64,000 nt of DNA from Viridothelium virens (GCA_010094025.1 ML991776.1:434001-498000), one strand, 5' to 3'; counted from the first letter of the stretch, positions 32,997 through 45,181 are shown. Program-made: numbers and translations. The notes: a model not told the origin generated them from the sequence alone.

Positions 32997-33670
32997 GACG
33001 ACAGGTCTTTTGCGGCAAGCTGACAACGTCTCAAACTCTCGCTCCAATTCAGTGCTGCCAAATTTTTCATTTCATACTCACATATATAACGAGGATCGAT
33101 CGTAGGTTTTGAAGGGGAAGGTCAATGATAAGCTAATTGCCGCGACCTGTCAATGGGGGTCCGGTGTTCAAATGGTCAGACACATCACTGGAATGAATTG
33201 CTTGTTTCGCGACTGATTTATGAGGCACTCGAATGCAAGCGGCCATAGAAAGTGCGTGTCAATGCGAGCCATCGACATTCACCGTCCAATCTGGGTCCGT
33301 CGTGTACCACCTTTCTTCCAGCGTGTAAGGTTGTCATTGGCGTGGGGCTGCGGGTTCTCTTCCGGTGCTTTTGCCCAGCAACAGCTGACATTTTGAGCGA
33401 CACACCTGGTTGCCTACATGCAACTATCCCACGTCAGTCTTATCGTCATTAGGTTGTACAACGTTTCCACACGCCAATCGCCTGTCAGCGGGGAAGCGGG
33501 AGATGTGCAACAATTAGCTGTAGCCACATCTCATTTCGAGGCTGCGGATCAGCGTGTTCAAGAATGAGGCTCTTTGTTGCCGGATTGAGACGATCTCATC
33601 AAGTGATTTTGCTCATGGAAGGCAGCATCAATCGTAACGTGGGCTGTGCGAAGCATATTTGGTATCGATA
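32997..33670. promoter_or_regulatory. Divergent upstream region, NLR and AsaB-like genes
   Basis: These 674 bases lie between two divergent starts. The coding-like minus frame continues about 50 bases past the chosen NLR ATG, to a TTG. No element is recognised. Confidence 0.3.
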
Positions 33671-34779
33671 ATGTCTGCTCGTCATGGTCCCGCGATCATC
33701 TCGTCTATTTGGCATCTCCAAGAGCTCGAACTGTATAAAACAGTCAAGCCGTATCATCTAGCGTTCGAGCCGGTCGAGGATATTCCAAGGTCCAACATTG
33801 AGCGACAAGAAACATCTGTTCGCATCTCGGATCTACGCTGCCTTGAGGAACCATTGTCATTCCATCGGAACGGTTTTGCTGTTTTCACACTAAGCGAAAT
33901 ACCCGCGATTAGCGACTGGGATAATGGAACGGAAGTACGCGAGTCGTACTATCCTGTCATTGAGAAGAGCATTGTTTCTATATTTCCAGGCGCAAGTTGC
34001 ATTGCATTAAATCATCAGGTCAGTGTGCTCCGTGCCTTAGAATTAAGGTGGCAGTAAGGCTCATCAAGGCTAATGACTGCAGCTAGATTCGCAAAAGAGA
34101 CCCGGCCTTTCCTGTTTCGACCGGGCAAAATTATAAACATTCGCAACCTGTCCGGGTAGCCCATGTTGGTATGGCACTCCCTTCGCGCTACAAGCCTCAG
34201 CACCAATTGATCGCCATGAAACCGTTGCAGATGTCACTTCATCCTCCGCAGAGCAAACAATCAGACAAGACCTGGGGCAGAATGCTGACCGTGTTTTCAA
34301 GCGGAGATACATCTATATGACGTTTTCAACCCCCTTGCCCCTGCTTTGCCGTAATTTCTCATCATCTCTCAGGTTTTGGCGTCCCATTCATGGACCTAAC
34401 CGAGATTGGCCGCTAGCCTTGTGCGATGCACAGACCGTCAATGTAAACCTCGACGGCGAAGTTTCAGACTATGTTACCCCTTTCAAGTCGAGAGAACACT
34501 GCGTGTTATACCACAGGGAGAACCACCGATGGTACTATCTCAGTGATCAAGAAATTGGAGAAGGCCTTTTATTCCGCCAATACGACTCCGGACTAGGTAA
34601 TGGCTCAGGTATGTCTGCAATCCCACTCTTCTATTAGTGCTCGACTTTCAGCCGTGACGGGACACCTTTCTCTGAGTGTGAAGCCAGGCACTCCACATGC
34701 TTCTTTCATGAACCCGAACGGCACCGGTACTGAGGCTCGACATAGCGTGGAAGCGAGACTTGTAGTGTTCTGGGATTGA
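33671..34779 (+). CDS. AsaB/CmcJ-like hydroxylase/desaturase family protein, possible frame break
   Basis: Fungal proteins of this family (annotated as GA4 desaturase, AsaB or 7-alpha-cephem-methoxylase P8-like) are thought to oxidise small molecules. The start MSARHGPAIISSIWHLQELE, KTVKPYHLAF, FHRNGFAVFTLSE, ESYYPVIEKSIVSIFPGA, FWRPIHGPNRDWPLALCDA and NHRWYYLSDQEIGEGLLFRQ match it in order, and the last exon supplies the SVEARLVVFWD end. Exons are 33671-34018, 34087-about 34168, about 34201-34321, 34373-34608 and 34652-34779. The join near 34169-34200 needs a 32-base GTATGG...CAG excision, shorter than any other intron here, so a frameshift is equally likely. With the excision the length is 304 residues, normal for the family. 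The 34322 donor is weak (GTTTTC). Confidence 0.7.
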
Positions 34780-36555
34780 TTCTCGGTTGCACGACTTATC
34801 GGGTATACTGGAGGCTGACGGTCCGGTCTTGCTTTGTAGATCGTAGGCCAGTGTTTGAGATCAACCCATGATACTTTCCTGGGTTATCTGAGGGGAAGTC
34901 TACAATGTTACGGTCACCTTAGCGTATAGTAGAGGACTTCACCAGCATAAAGAAGCGCAAATGCATTTAGCGAGGCTCTATTTGCACGTCATATTTTGTC
35001 TCTTTTGCCTCGTAGATTCGACATCACTTCATTGAACTTTCTCCCCTAACCTCCTCCCATCGTTGGCCTCACTAAGGGTTGCTTGCAGTGAGCAAAAGCT
35101 CGCCCGTTAGCGCACCGTGCGTCAACCCATATTGCGCGTCTGGCGCTACTTTCTGGTCGGTCGTGCAGCTTCTTCGAGCCTCAGGGATGCCTCCATTGTA
35201 GCTTCGCCACGGCTGGACTTTTGAGGTAGACGAGTTGTATATGCCGTCTGGCTCAATCGGAGCTGGTTGAAGATGCGGGCGTTCTCCGACTGGGTCCATA
35301 CTGGACTGCTGCGTACTGTCAAATCCGGGTGTCGAAAAACCTCGTATGCTAGCTTTAATTACCTTATCGCCATTACTCACGTTCCGCATGGTATAATCAC
35401 AGTCCTTCGCTCGAACCACAAACTTTGGAGAGGTCTGTAAATGTGAAAGAAGAATTGAAAGGCAACAGCGTTCATCGTCCTTCTTCTACCGGGAAAAGTA
35501 GCAAATAAGATTGCTCAGAAGTCACCATGTGATAACGTCCTTCCAAGTTCGTCGAGTGCAACATTTCCTGCATGCACAACCTGGTCGGGATTTCTGCACC
35601 TGGTAATGACTGTCTATCAGCTCGTTGCCTTATAATTGTTTTTCATCCGGGACGACAAATAGAAATGACTGAGGCTGAGGAGCATTACTGTACTACGTTC
35701 CGACAGCCAGAGTCTTGATCTCTCTTGGAGTGTTATTGCCTTCTCTACAACGGGCGAATTTCATGGATACACTTGAGTTCTACTACAATACAGCCACCGG
35801 ATGAAGATAGTAGATCCGTCAGTACCGGCTTCCAAGTCAAGTCTCCCCGATCCACTTTACACTAATGTTGCATTATTCATTCAGCTCTAAATGCATCCTT
35901 TACTTTGTGACCTCGGCCAGTCGGTAATCTGCAGCCTGCCGCCGAAGCGCCGTAAAGAGAGAATGCCCGCAGTCCACAATATTATCTTACATTAGGCCAG
36001 CTTACCATGTCTTTCCAATAAAGCCTAGTGTAGTAAGCAACAGCATGGTACTTAAGCGTGCTACAACTTTGGAAATTTGGCATCAGCATAAACCCTTCTG
36101 TTGCCAGGCTATGGATGAAGAGTTAGTTCTGCTTGGAGTTTCTTGAAAGAGGCTGAGCCAGCCAAGGTCCCCTGCACTGAATGCTCCAGCGTCTTTTCGA
36201 TTTAGAGCCTCGTGGGGATGTCAAAGCCGGATACGCTAGAAAACGGAAGCCCTCTGAATACTTTACACAAGCCCGTAACTTCAGCCTCGCGTAACATATC
36301 AAGCGTGAATCGTAAGTCACTGACGGAAGTTACTGAAAATCTCACAGACTGATTTACGCAGTCTCCCCACCTGAAGTATATGCACACAAAGTATTCACCT
36401 ACTCAAAGCTTGAAGCTCATGACTCCTATTTCTCTGGTGCACACTGCAGTAGATTGGGGAAGTTCTTGTTCTCCCCATATCAGACATATGGAGGAGGGTC
36501 AAGCGAGATCATTTCTAGCAAAGGACTTACGTTCGTAACGGTTTGCAACCTTGGG
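34780..36555. other. Long intergenic stretch without a confident gene
   Basis: About 1.8 kb. On the minus strand, a 115-codon frame (35419-35072, no ATG start) begins VRAKDCDYTMRNVSNGD, and another (36387-36202) contains DLRFTLDMLREAEVTGLCK. Both look protein-like locally and could be exon relics of a lost or poorly spliced gene, but no joins or family were found. Confidence 0.35.
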
Positions 36556-38124
36556 ATGGCAAGAGAGGACTCGGAAAGAACTAAACATTTCAAAGAGCCG
36601 GAAGACTTTGCTAAATATTTCGAGAAGTGTCAAAGGGAAACAACAGGCTCGTTGGAAAACACATCAGGAAGTTCATTCTTGAGAGTAGATTCACTCCCAC
36701 GCCAGGATTTACTCGGCCGTATGATATTCCTTCGAGGAGTCCCTTCACCTCAGTGGCTCAATCAGCTTGGCGCGTCATTAGATATCGACCCTGAGTTTTT
36801 CTACAGGCACATTGAAGTCTCACCTGCCTTTCTGCCACAGTCGGATAGCCTTCATCAATCATATTTGCCGCCTTCTCCAACAACCAGAAATATTTTTGAG
36901 CTCCGGATTTGTAACACAGGATCATGGGAACCCAATCACTCTCGAATTGCGCTATCTGAGCTCCGGCGGTCATCCCATGACAGCATGCATCAAAACCTGG
37001 AAAACTTTATCAACTGGCGACATGTCAGCCTTGGTGACTCAATAGTTCGGCGTTTCTCTGTTCATGACCTATACTGCTTTACGATCGAACAGAAGATTAC
37101 CGTTGAAGTCATCTTCCATACTCAACAGTGGGCTGGTGGGCAAAACGCAAACCCTGTCACATGACTGAGCTAACCATAGACAGCAATTGTATGGCTGGAC
37201 GCAGGAAATGATTTGGGAGTCTCTTCTGTTGGCCCATGGCTAGAGGGTTCAGCTAGCGCGACACATTCGATTAGACTGCATCCAATCTATCAGCATCGAG
37301 ATCGCATTGCACTATCATCCTATGTGCACACACAGGCCAATAACGAGGGAAGTCAAACTGACCAGAATGGAACATTGAAACTTCCTCAAACTGTTAACCA
37401 TCTTCATAACAACTATGGTAGGCTTCTTAAGTCCGACGTAATGGAGAAAGACGCATTCTATGCTTTGAACGAGTTATTCCACTTCTCAGCAGCTTCCGTG
37501 GATCAGTACCTAGCATTGCTTGAGGACAAGGTTGGACGAATAACGATAGATCAACCGGTATCAGGACTATCTGAATTGTTGATGGCCAAAGCTATCGTGG
37601 ATGACTATCGACGAAGCGTACGGGAGACTTTACATATCGTACGGTGCCGTGGCGCGTCGAATTGGCCTCGCGTCAAAGAAGAAAGATGGGCACAAAAGGC
37701 CGAGCGGTCCGCCAAAGAGCTCGAATCCAGGTACGAGCGACTTCTTCAGAGATGTGAAGATTTGTCAGAGCAATGCGGAAGTGGTATAACGCTTTTGGCC
37801 GACAACAGGGCAAAAGACCAGAGCCAACAAGCTATCGAGCAAACCGACAAAGTCGCGAAGCTCACATTCCTGGCGTACATATTTGTACCGCTATCATTCA
37901 CAGCTTCCTTTTTTGGGATGAATTTCAAGGAGCTTGGACAGCACCTAAGTCTGTACACTTTTTTCATTACATCCTCGACAGTCCTTTTTATTTCCCTAGT
38001 GGTCATGTATTGTGATCTTAAAAAATGCTTTGAGAAGTTATGGCATGCTCTTGCTCACCTGTGGCGTCTAGACATCGTCCGCCGGAGTACTACCAGGCAA
38101 ACGGACAAGTTATTTGAAGCATAA
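36556..38124 (+). CDS. CorA-like Mg2+ transporter family membrane protein
   Basis: Exons 36556-37135 and 37184-38124 join through a 48-base intron to about 506 residues. The start is the first in-frame ATG; the frame is open upstream to 36454. The C-terminus has the CorA arrangement: a long helical region rich in charged residues (ERWAQKAERSAKELESRYER), then a first membrane helix, LTFLAYIFVPLSFTASFF, ending in the signature GMN (FFGMNFKEL), then a second helix, FFITSSTVLFISLVVMY. The large N-terminal part is a soluble domain of the sort found in many fungal CorA-like proteins of unknown transport activity. It is expected in the plasma membrane or an organelle membrane. It converges on the OPT gene with 116 bases between. 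The metal is unknown. Confidence 0.82.
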
Positions 38125-38240
38125 TCTTCAATTTGATTTCCTCGATTCTGTCTTCCCACAATAATCAAGAGTTGCGTTGAGCCTGGAGATATCTGCGGAT
38201 CCCATATAAGTCTCATTTTCTGGATAGTGCATGCAGATCA

Positions 38241-40498
38241 CTAAAGGTGTGGGACTTTAAGCGCAACTAGCAACATTTCTACAATACTGAAAATGCCTTG
38301 TCCTAGAATAAGCCCGCTTGCACAGCACAGCAGAGAAAGTTCGCTGAACCAAGCCTGCTTCTGGCAAATGTAGAACATGAGACTGCCAAGAACTCGCGGT
38401 AATGTCAGACCGGGAGGAACATACATGCCTGATGTAGAATTCTGTGAGCTGATTGAATAAAAGAAGAGTGCTCTTTCCGTAGAGACTCACCCAGCGCAAG
38501 CGCAATCCCTGAGGGCACGAGATGTTGCCAGGATTGGTTTCTTCCGATGATGCGTAGTACGCCTAGAAGAATACCGGTGACGATGGTTCCGATTGCAAAG
38601 GCAAAAGCCATCGGCGGTAAGCCCCGTTGGTAGATCAACCTTGCGGTTATCAACCACATGTGGCCATCAGGAACGGTGAACTTGTCGCTAGGTATCTTCT
38701 CGACCGAGGTATACAATCGATACACGAATATGCTGACAATAGCACCAGAAAGTGAACCGATTATATGACCGTAAAAGATAGCCCGTGGCGGCGTCTTCGT
38801 CATATAGGCTGTCTTGAGGAGGGCCATTTGTTGTGAGGCTTGCCACGCTCCAGCTTCGACAACGCCTCCTATGGCGATGTTGTAGATGACGTGGCTCGCA
38901 CTCTGAGCCGTGATGAGTGGACGAAGAATGAGTTGGGATATTCGACCTGGTCTGTGTCAGCCCTCTTCTCAAACGGGAGAGTTGCAGGGCCAGTTCCGAG
39001 TGAAACACTGACTGATGGCGAGGGTATTCGCGGATTCAACTTGCCCCAAGGAGCGGATGGAGATTGCGCACGCTATTGGAACCAGAACGAAAGTTACCAC
39101 GATTGCAGATATTGGTGCATTTCCGTCGAACACGACAAGAATAGACGCTGAGCAAATGATGAACGCGATTGGGGATAACCAGAGAGCCATTGATTTGGTA
39201 TATAGGCTACAGCTGCGCCAAGGGTCATCCAGATGCTCCCAAGGCTGCATTTGATCTGTTCTGCGGGCCGAAAATAACGCGGAAGGATTAAGCAGCGAGA
39301 CTCTCTCGTCGAGACCCCCCCCGAGTGCATTGTCGATTCTCGGTGTTGCGAGATAGCTGAACAATCTTGCAGCCAGTGGTTCGAGGACCATCGAAGAAAG
39401 CTCTACGATCGAGTCCCCCACAACCAGACCTATGCCAACCCAAATAATCCAGCCTTGAGAGCCAGTATCCCAGTCTCGGACGGCACCCGGTGCCCAGCCG
39501 TTCAATTTAGCAAGAGGAGACAAGATAGCCCAGCCCACGATGGTTCCCAGGAATAAGTGTGCATTTGTACTGGGCTTGACAATCATTCCGAATCCGAAGT
39601 AGCCAGGCGATACGTTGAAAGTCCAAGCCCAACTCTTAGCGATCTGCGACCCGAATATTGGCAAATTGCGTAGGATAGGGACAAAGTAAGTGGCAAGACT
39701 CTTCGTTTGGTAGTAAAATCAGTAATGTGTTATAGCGGGGATCGAATGAGTACTCACAGTAGCAAAGGATGCTGCAAATGCAGTGAGTAGAAAGCGAATG
39801 CCACCCTTCTGCGTACGTTCTATGGACAAATGTTCATTATCATTCCTGTTCTGCGAAGCAAGCCTTGCAGTTTCTATTGAGACATCGTTGATGCTCCGAA
39901 GATGGCTATGGTCACGGCAAGGCGTAGAATTAGTATTGTAAGGACAGTTGTTCGCACGCTGTGTAACTGATTTGTCATTGAATAAAACACCAAGAAGGAT
40001 CCCGGTGGCGGTAGCAGAGGGGAAATGAAGCTGCTCACGTAGTAGAAAATACCGCCTTAGAGGAGCTGCGATTACTGGTCCTAGCAAACATATTCCGACG
40101 GCCCATAGCAATACCTTTGAGAAAGGAGAGATGATCGAAACGCCTTCTTCTTCACTCGCTAAGTATTCTATAGCTGGAAAGAATCCTGTGAAGCCTGCTG
40201 TAAATGGCAAAGCACCGAGACTGCTTGCAACAGCATCGATAAATGTGACCTCCGGGGGCGCCAAGGCGGAGCTGAGATAAGGTCGAAGGACACGTAGAAC
40301 AGCAACTCCAAGCAATGCTGCTTGCATGGGCATTGTGTTTACTAGCCCAGTTTGCAGGCCGAAATACATGTTTGCAAAGCATATCGCGCTTCCAATTGGA
40401 ATTGCAGCCAGGAGAGCACGCACGGTGACAGCATCCGAGATAGACGGTAACTTGGAACCAGCTGGTCCATTTGAGATGGAATTCGTACTTAATGACAT
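38241..40498 (-). CDS. Oligopeptide transporter (OPT) family protein
   Basis: OPT proteins are proton-coupled carriers of small peptides, glutathione or metal chelates. Four exons (to 39758, 39700-39013, 38946-38491, 38428-38241) join in phase across GT-AG introns. The start is set at the ATG at 40498; the frame is open to 40603 without an ATG, and a 5' exon may exist. About 690 residues with many hydrophobic segments. OPT motifs include FANMYFGLQTGLVNTMPMQA, LHFPSATATGILLGVLF, GYFGFGMIVKPSTNAHLFLG and, across the last splice, GIALALGMYVPPGLTLPRVL. The last helix region, SGLILGQGIFSIVEMLL, is typical. It resembles the YSL-like branch more than classical peptide carriers, but the substrate is unknown. 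Confidence 0.88.
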
Positions 40499-42151
40499 GT
40501 TTCCCTCGTCATCAGGCTCTTTGTCGATCGTGACTGTAAGTCCGTGGTCTTTGAGGCCAGCGCAGCAAGGAGTGCGGTATAGTGCTGCTCGTAAAGCAGT
40601 CACTCAATAAAATGGAATGGCGATTGTGAATCTTTGGAAACGGCGTTGAGAAAGCCGAAGCTTTGACCAATAGCAGCATAAGCATATGCAGGTGGCCCCA
40701 AATGTGTCATGTACTCCGTAGCACAAGTATCAGATCTTGGCAGGCATAGGTCAAAGCTCGGAGTATGGACTGTTTTCGGTAGGACTCACCTTTGAGGCAC
40801 AGTACACCTTGATTCTGGGCGTCGAAATAAGAAGCTATGAAGAATCCTGCCCTAATTGATCGAGACAGAGGCTGAAGTACGGAAAAAGACGGCAAGGCTG
40901 AAGGCGCAAGCCATGTAATCTGCACTGCGTATCAGAGAGCATGGGACCTCATGCAATTTTCTCCGCAGCGAGTGCATCTTGAAGGTCGGGTTTCCGTTCT
41001 CCACATAGCCTCACGAGGTCGCCAGGGACATTCCTAAGGATGATAGCAATGGTCTTCCTATTTGCCGAAATTCATATCTGGAGCACAGCCAGCAGCTCTA
41101 GGCTTCCTGCTTGTCGCCATACCTTCCACTGGTAGGGGATAGGCCCCAAGAGAACATGGCCTGATAAGCATTAAGAAATGAGTCAGTAGTGCGGCAGCAG
41201 TCCCAGTCATTCTTGTGGGCCTATCAATATTTTAGATAGAGCAATCATAGAACCCCGCTTCATTCCTCGCTTTATTCCTCAACCGCAAAGACTACAACCA
41301 CGTGTTCGAAGAGAATCGCTGATACTGACCTACTTGTAAAGCCACTCGGCGACATAATTCATGTTCTCATGATCGGACCAAGTGACAGTACGAAACTCCA
41401 TGGATCCACAAGTCTCCACAGGCGAGGCATTGGGCAATTGGCAGGATCGGTCGGAAACTTCCGCAAGCCTCCAGACTAGGCAAGCACAGCACAGAAGGCA
41501 GTGATAAGACGCTTGTCCGCAAACGCAAAAAGCAGCAAAAACCAAGTGCAAGTTCGTCAGGGGGACTGCGACAATATAAAGTGTCGTCTGCGAGATCGGC
41601 TCGGATCATACAGCGGCCCTGCGAGGATCGGCCCTACTCGGTGAGCACTCAATTAGCAGAGCTAAACTGGGCCTTAGGCACATGAGGCTAGCTTCAACAG
41701 TAGAGTGGCAAATGCAAAGAACCTCATACGGTCGAGGAGGCAACAGTCCAAGACTCCTTTTCAAAGCATCTGTAGTAAAGACTCATTCATTAAAGCGATC
41801 CGCATCGTAGGCACATGGGGCTAGCTCGAACAGATCATCACACTTAGTAGAAGGAAGCACAGCAATTATAAAAAATCATACATTCATTACATTTCTATAA
41901 ACAGGCCTCAAGCCGGCCAAGCCCACGAGCACCAAGTCATAATCCCCCAAGGGGATCCTCATGCCCCTATGGGCTCAAAAAAAAAAAACCGCCACAAAAC
42001 AGTACTCATACAAATATAAAAATAATCTAAAAACACAGACCGGACCACCGTTCCCCCAATTCCCCATCCCCCCCATTCCCCCCAATTTCCCCCCAAGCAC
42101 CCCCCAGCACATTCCCAGCACACCACCCAGCACCAACCAACCCCCCCCGGC
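40499..42151. other. Intergenic, no gene seen
   Basis: About 1.65 kb holding the upstream region of the OPT gene and the 3' region of the disordered-protein gene. It includes an A-run at about 41978-41989 and a C-rich stretch at 42050-42150 just beyond the stop. Minus-strand frames at 40707-40925 and 41330-41609 have no support. Confidence 0.4.
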
Positions 42152-45100
42152 TCACGCCGCCGACCCCACGTACGCCCGCACGAAGGACGTCTCCGTCCCC
42201 GTGCAGACCGCCGCGAACGCCGCCCGCGCCCTCCGCTTCTGCTCCGCCGACAACACGACCGGGCCCGACGGCAGCTCGGTCGCGTTGGGGAAGGCGAAGC
42301 GGCGGGGGACGGCGGCGGCGGCGGTGGGCGACGCGGCGGCCACGCTGCGCAGCCCCGACGGCCGGGCCGGCGTGTAGCGGGCGGCCTCGGCGCGGGCGCG
42401 AGCCACCGCGTGGTCGGGGAGGGGAGGCGGTCCCATGGTGGTGGTGGGAGCGGGCGTAGAAGTGGGAGTGCTGGGAGTGCTGACTGTTGGAGCTGGTGCT
42501 GGAGAGGACTCTGGGAGGGTCGCATGCGCTGGGGTTGGGCGAGGTGGTGGAGGCTGCGTCCAGGTGGGCTCAGTGGGAGCTTCGGTGGTGACGCTGGGAG
42601 TCTCGACGATAGCTGGGATAGGACTGGTGCTGCGAACGGGAGTGGGAGAAGGTGGTTCGGAGCTGGAGTCGGAGTCGTAGGTGAAGGTGTAGGTTATGGT
42701 AGGTCCGTTCGGGGCATACGTTGCAGCGTCAGTGCTATCATTATCTGCGATTTCTTCGCAGGTCGGCTGAAAGAGGTTCTCGCTCATGCGCGCTTTCTTG
42801 GAACGCGGCTCTTCTGGCTCTGGTTCCTCCTCCATAGTATCTCTCGGACGTTTGACCCCTACGTACTCGCCGGCACCTGCCCTGAGGACTGGACGTGGGC
42901 TGTCAGGATCAAGGAACTGGGGCACTTCGTGGCCATCTTCATCGTAAAGCGAGATCATGCGACGCTTGCTAGGCTGACCTTCCACGTCAATGTCACGCTC
43001 GTACAGTTCGACAACGTCTTCTTCTTCATCAGAATCGTAATTGAAGAATTCGTCGACCAGTGCAAATGTGCTGGATGGCTGGCTCCGACGCCTATGAGGA
43101 ATACTGACGAAGTCATCGATGCGATAGCGTTTTCTCTTTTCGCCAGCACGTTGTTCTACTTCCTCAGCCTTGAACTCCTCAATGCGCTTGCGATTTTCGT
43201 CAGAGTAGAACTGCCTCGTCACTCGATATCGCTTCGCGCGCTCTATATTTTGGAGGCGCTGTTGCTCTCTGTACCTCTCGTTTTTGGCTTGTTGCTCAGT
43301 GACTGTGTCACGGATCATTTGTTTTTGGCTGGCAGTAAGACGATCCATGTAATCTATCATCCAAAAATCTCCGTTAACAGGCGGAGCTGTACGTGGTTCC
43401 TGTTCCACGTTGATGGTCTGTTGGGAGACTGGTGTCACTGGTGCAGTAGTTTGTGCTTCAGCATCTCTACCACCGGCAGATGCACGGCGACGACCCCATG
43501 AGAAATAGTTCTTGATTCTGGAGAGGAAGCCCGTATTGGTGGTTCGAGGTGGTGTGTTAGGCTGTACATGAGTGGCCTGTTGGGGAGGAACTGGCGTGGT
43601 GGCGCCTTGTTGTGATGAATTCTGCCCCATTTGCGCGGCTTCTTGAATGGACGCAGCTGCTGGGCTCTGTGGTGGTGAAGTGTGTCCTGGATGACTAGAC
43701 TGTTGAGAGGACGTGGACGAGGCAGATCCAGTCGGGACTTGAATGAAGAAAGGATGCCCATCATCCGAAGATTGTTGTATCAATGGAGACGGAGTAGAGC
43801 TAGTAGGAGTATCTTGGATTGGCGTAGCGTGTCCAGCAGTAGAGCTAGTAGGAGTATCTTGAATTGGCGTAGCGTGTCCAGCACGCACGGCTTGCCACTT
43901 TGGCACATATGGCGCAGAGGCGGTGGAGCTTTGGATTGGGGATGAATCTCCAGCTTGTGCTGATTGTGCCGAAAACATAGATGTGGTGGTTGGTGGTGGC
44001 GAGGCATTCTCCATATACGAATGCTGTTTGGCAGAGGGTGGAGTGTTGGAGTGTTGGAGTAGTGCGGCTTGTCCTGCAGACTGTGCTTGTTCAGCAGGCT
44101 CTAACACCGATGGACTGGCATGCTGGTATAATGGTGATTGCACTGGATGAGTTTCGGTCGAGGCACCAACCGAAGCTGAAGGTGGCTGCCGCGGTGTGAT
44201 ACACGGAGCTGCTGGTGTGGGGGTGGACATTGAATAGAGCTCTGAGAGAGCACTGGTCTCTGCTGGAGACTGGTAATTACGAGGCGCAATGCGCGAAGCT
44301 ACTGGTGAAGGTGTGGACATTGATTCAAGTTCTGTGAGAGGACTGGTTGCAGGTGGAGATGGATTGGCCTTATGCTTAATCTGCATAACCGCCGGGGTGA
44401 TGAGGTGTTGGGTCGAGGAGGGTTTCTGGAGAGGGCCAGCTTGTGTAGCTGCTGGTGTCTCAGCGATTCCTGTCATAAGGGTATCCGCCGTAGTGGTCGT
44501 CTGTTGGACAGCCGGTGTATTGGTTTGCGGAATTGATGAGGTCTGCCCGGTAGGTGGTGTGAATAGAACAGATTGGTTCGGTGAGACATGCTGCTCCGAT
44601 GCGCTTTGAGGGTCAGGTGGAAGGGAACGATTCGTCGCGGACAATGATGCTGTGGTTGCTGTGTCCTTTGCGATTTCCGTTGCAGTGCGTGCAGTGCGTG
44701 CTGTACGTGCTGTGGTTGATGGTATGATTGATGCTGAAACTGATGCTGAAGCTGCTGCTGCTGAGTTCATTGCTGCAGTGACGTCATCTGCAATACTCGT
44801 GATTGAGTTTGTTGTTGTTGTTGTTATTGTTGACATCTCGGCATTCTGTCCGGCGCGGTCGGTGGGGTTGTTCTCGAGGGTGGGTGAAGTAGCATCTTCG
44901 GAAGAGCTGTTGAATGACAATGCATTGCTGCTTGACTCTGGCTGCGAGTCTGAAGTGGATTGGGTATTCTGCATGTGCTGATCGTCCTGGTCTTTCTTAG
45001 AATTGCGCGCCTGCCTGGTCGCTGCTGTTTCGCCGCTCTTGCTGCGGGCATTGCGCTTGCGACGCGGCGTTTCGAGGCCAGGGCGAAGAGGTGAGTCTGG

Positions 45101-45181
45101 ATTGGGGTGTGCACGAGTAGAACGTCGAAGATTGGCATCCGTGAGGGCGGAGGCTGTGCCTTTGCTACGTTTGGGAGCCAT
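42152..45181 (-). CDS. Large disordered, probably nuclear protein (1009 aa)
   Basis: I do not recognise this protein. It is one uninterrupted frame from the ATG at 45181, MAPKRSKGTASALTDANLRR. The first 560 residues are low-complexity and rich in Ser, Thr, Pro, Gln and Ala, with short internal repeats such as PLTELESMSTPSPVASRIAP and a similar copy about 50 residues later. A more structured segment follows: FWMIDYMDRLTASQKQMIRD, then a long charged helix QQAKNERYREQQRLQNIERA, then acidic and basic patches (VGVKRPRDTMEEEPE, RSKKARMSE). The C-terminus, VLSAEQKRRARAAFAAVCTG, looks ordered again. Several basic clusters suggest nuclear localisation. No domain is recognised, so no function is offered. 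Confidence 0.75.
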   Translation of the reverse strand: MAPKRSKGTASALTDANLRRSTRAHPNPDSPLRPGLETPRRKRNARSKSGETAATRQARNSKKDQDDQHMQNTQSTSDSQPESSSNALSFNSSSEDATSPTLENNPTDRAGQNAEMSTITTTTTNSITSIADDVTAAMNSAAAASASVSASIIPSTTARTARTARTATEIAKDTATTASLSATNRSLPPDPQSASEQHVSPNQSVLFTPPTGQTSSIPQTNTPAVQQTTTTADTLMTGIAETPAATQAGPLQKPSSTQHLITPAVMQIKHKANPSPPATSPLTELESMSTPSPVASRIAPRNYQSPAETSALSELYSMSTPTPAAPCITPRQPPSASVGASTETHPVQSPLYQHASPSVLEPAEQAQSAGQAALLQHSNTPPSAKQHSYMENASPPPTTTSMFSAQSAQAGDSSPIQSSTASAPYVPKWQAVRAGHATPIQDTPTSSTAGHATPIQDTPTSSTPSPLIQQSSDDGHPFFIQVPTGSASSTSSQQSSHPGHTSPPQSPAAASIQEAAQMGQNSSQQGATTPVPPQQATHVQPNTPPRTTNTGFLSRIKNYFSWGRRRASAGGRDAEAQTTAPVTPVSQQTINVEQEPRTAPPVNGDFWMIDYMDRLTASQKQMIRDTVTEQQAKNERYREQQRLQNIERAKRYRVTRQFYSDENRKRIEEFKAEEVEQRAGEKRKRYRIDDFVSIPHRRRSQPSSTFALVDEFFNYDSDEEEDVVELYERDIDVEGQPSKRRMISLYDEDGHEVPQFLDPDSPRPVLRAGAGEYVGVKRPRDTMEEEPEPEEPRSKKARMSENLFQPTCEEIADNDSTDAATYAPNGPTITYTFTYDSDSSSEPPSPTPVRSTSPIPAIVETPSVTTEAPTEPTWTQPPPPRPTPAHATLPESSPAPAPTVSTPSTPTSTPAPTTTMGPPPLPDHAVARARAEAARYTPARPSGLRSVAAASPTAAAAVPRRFAFPNATELPSGPVVLSAEQKRRARAAFAAVCTGTETSFVRAYVGSAA
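43793..43882 (-). repeat. Two tandem 45-base units in the disordered-protein gene
   Basis: Units 43793-43837 and 43838-43882 are identical except for one base. On the coding strand each encodes AGHATPIQDTPTSST. Near identity at the DNA level suggests a recent duplication. Confidence 0.9.

Noticed and set aside
42410-43501. 363-codon plus-strand frame antisense to the disordered protein
   Set aside because: A low-complexity shadow of a long GC-rich gene; no domain, start context or splice support.
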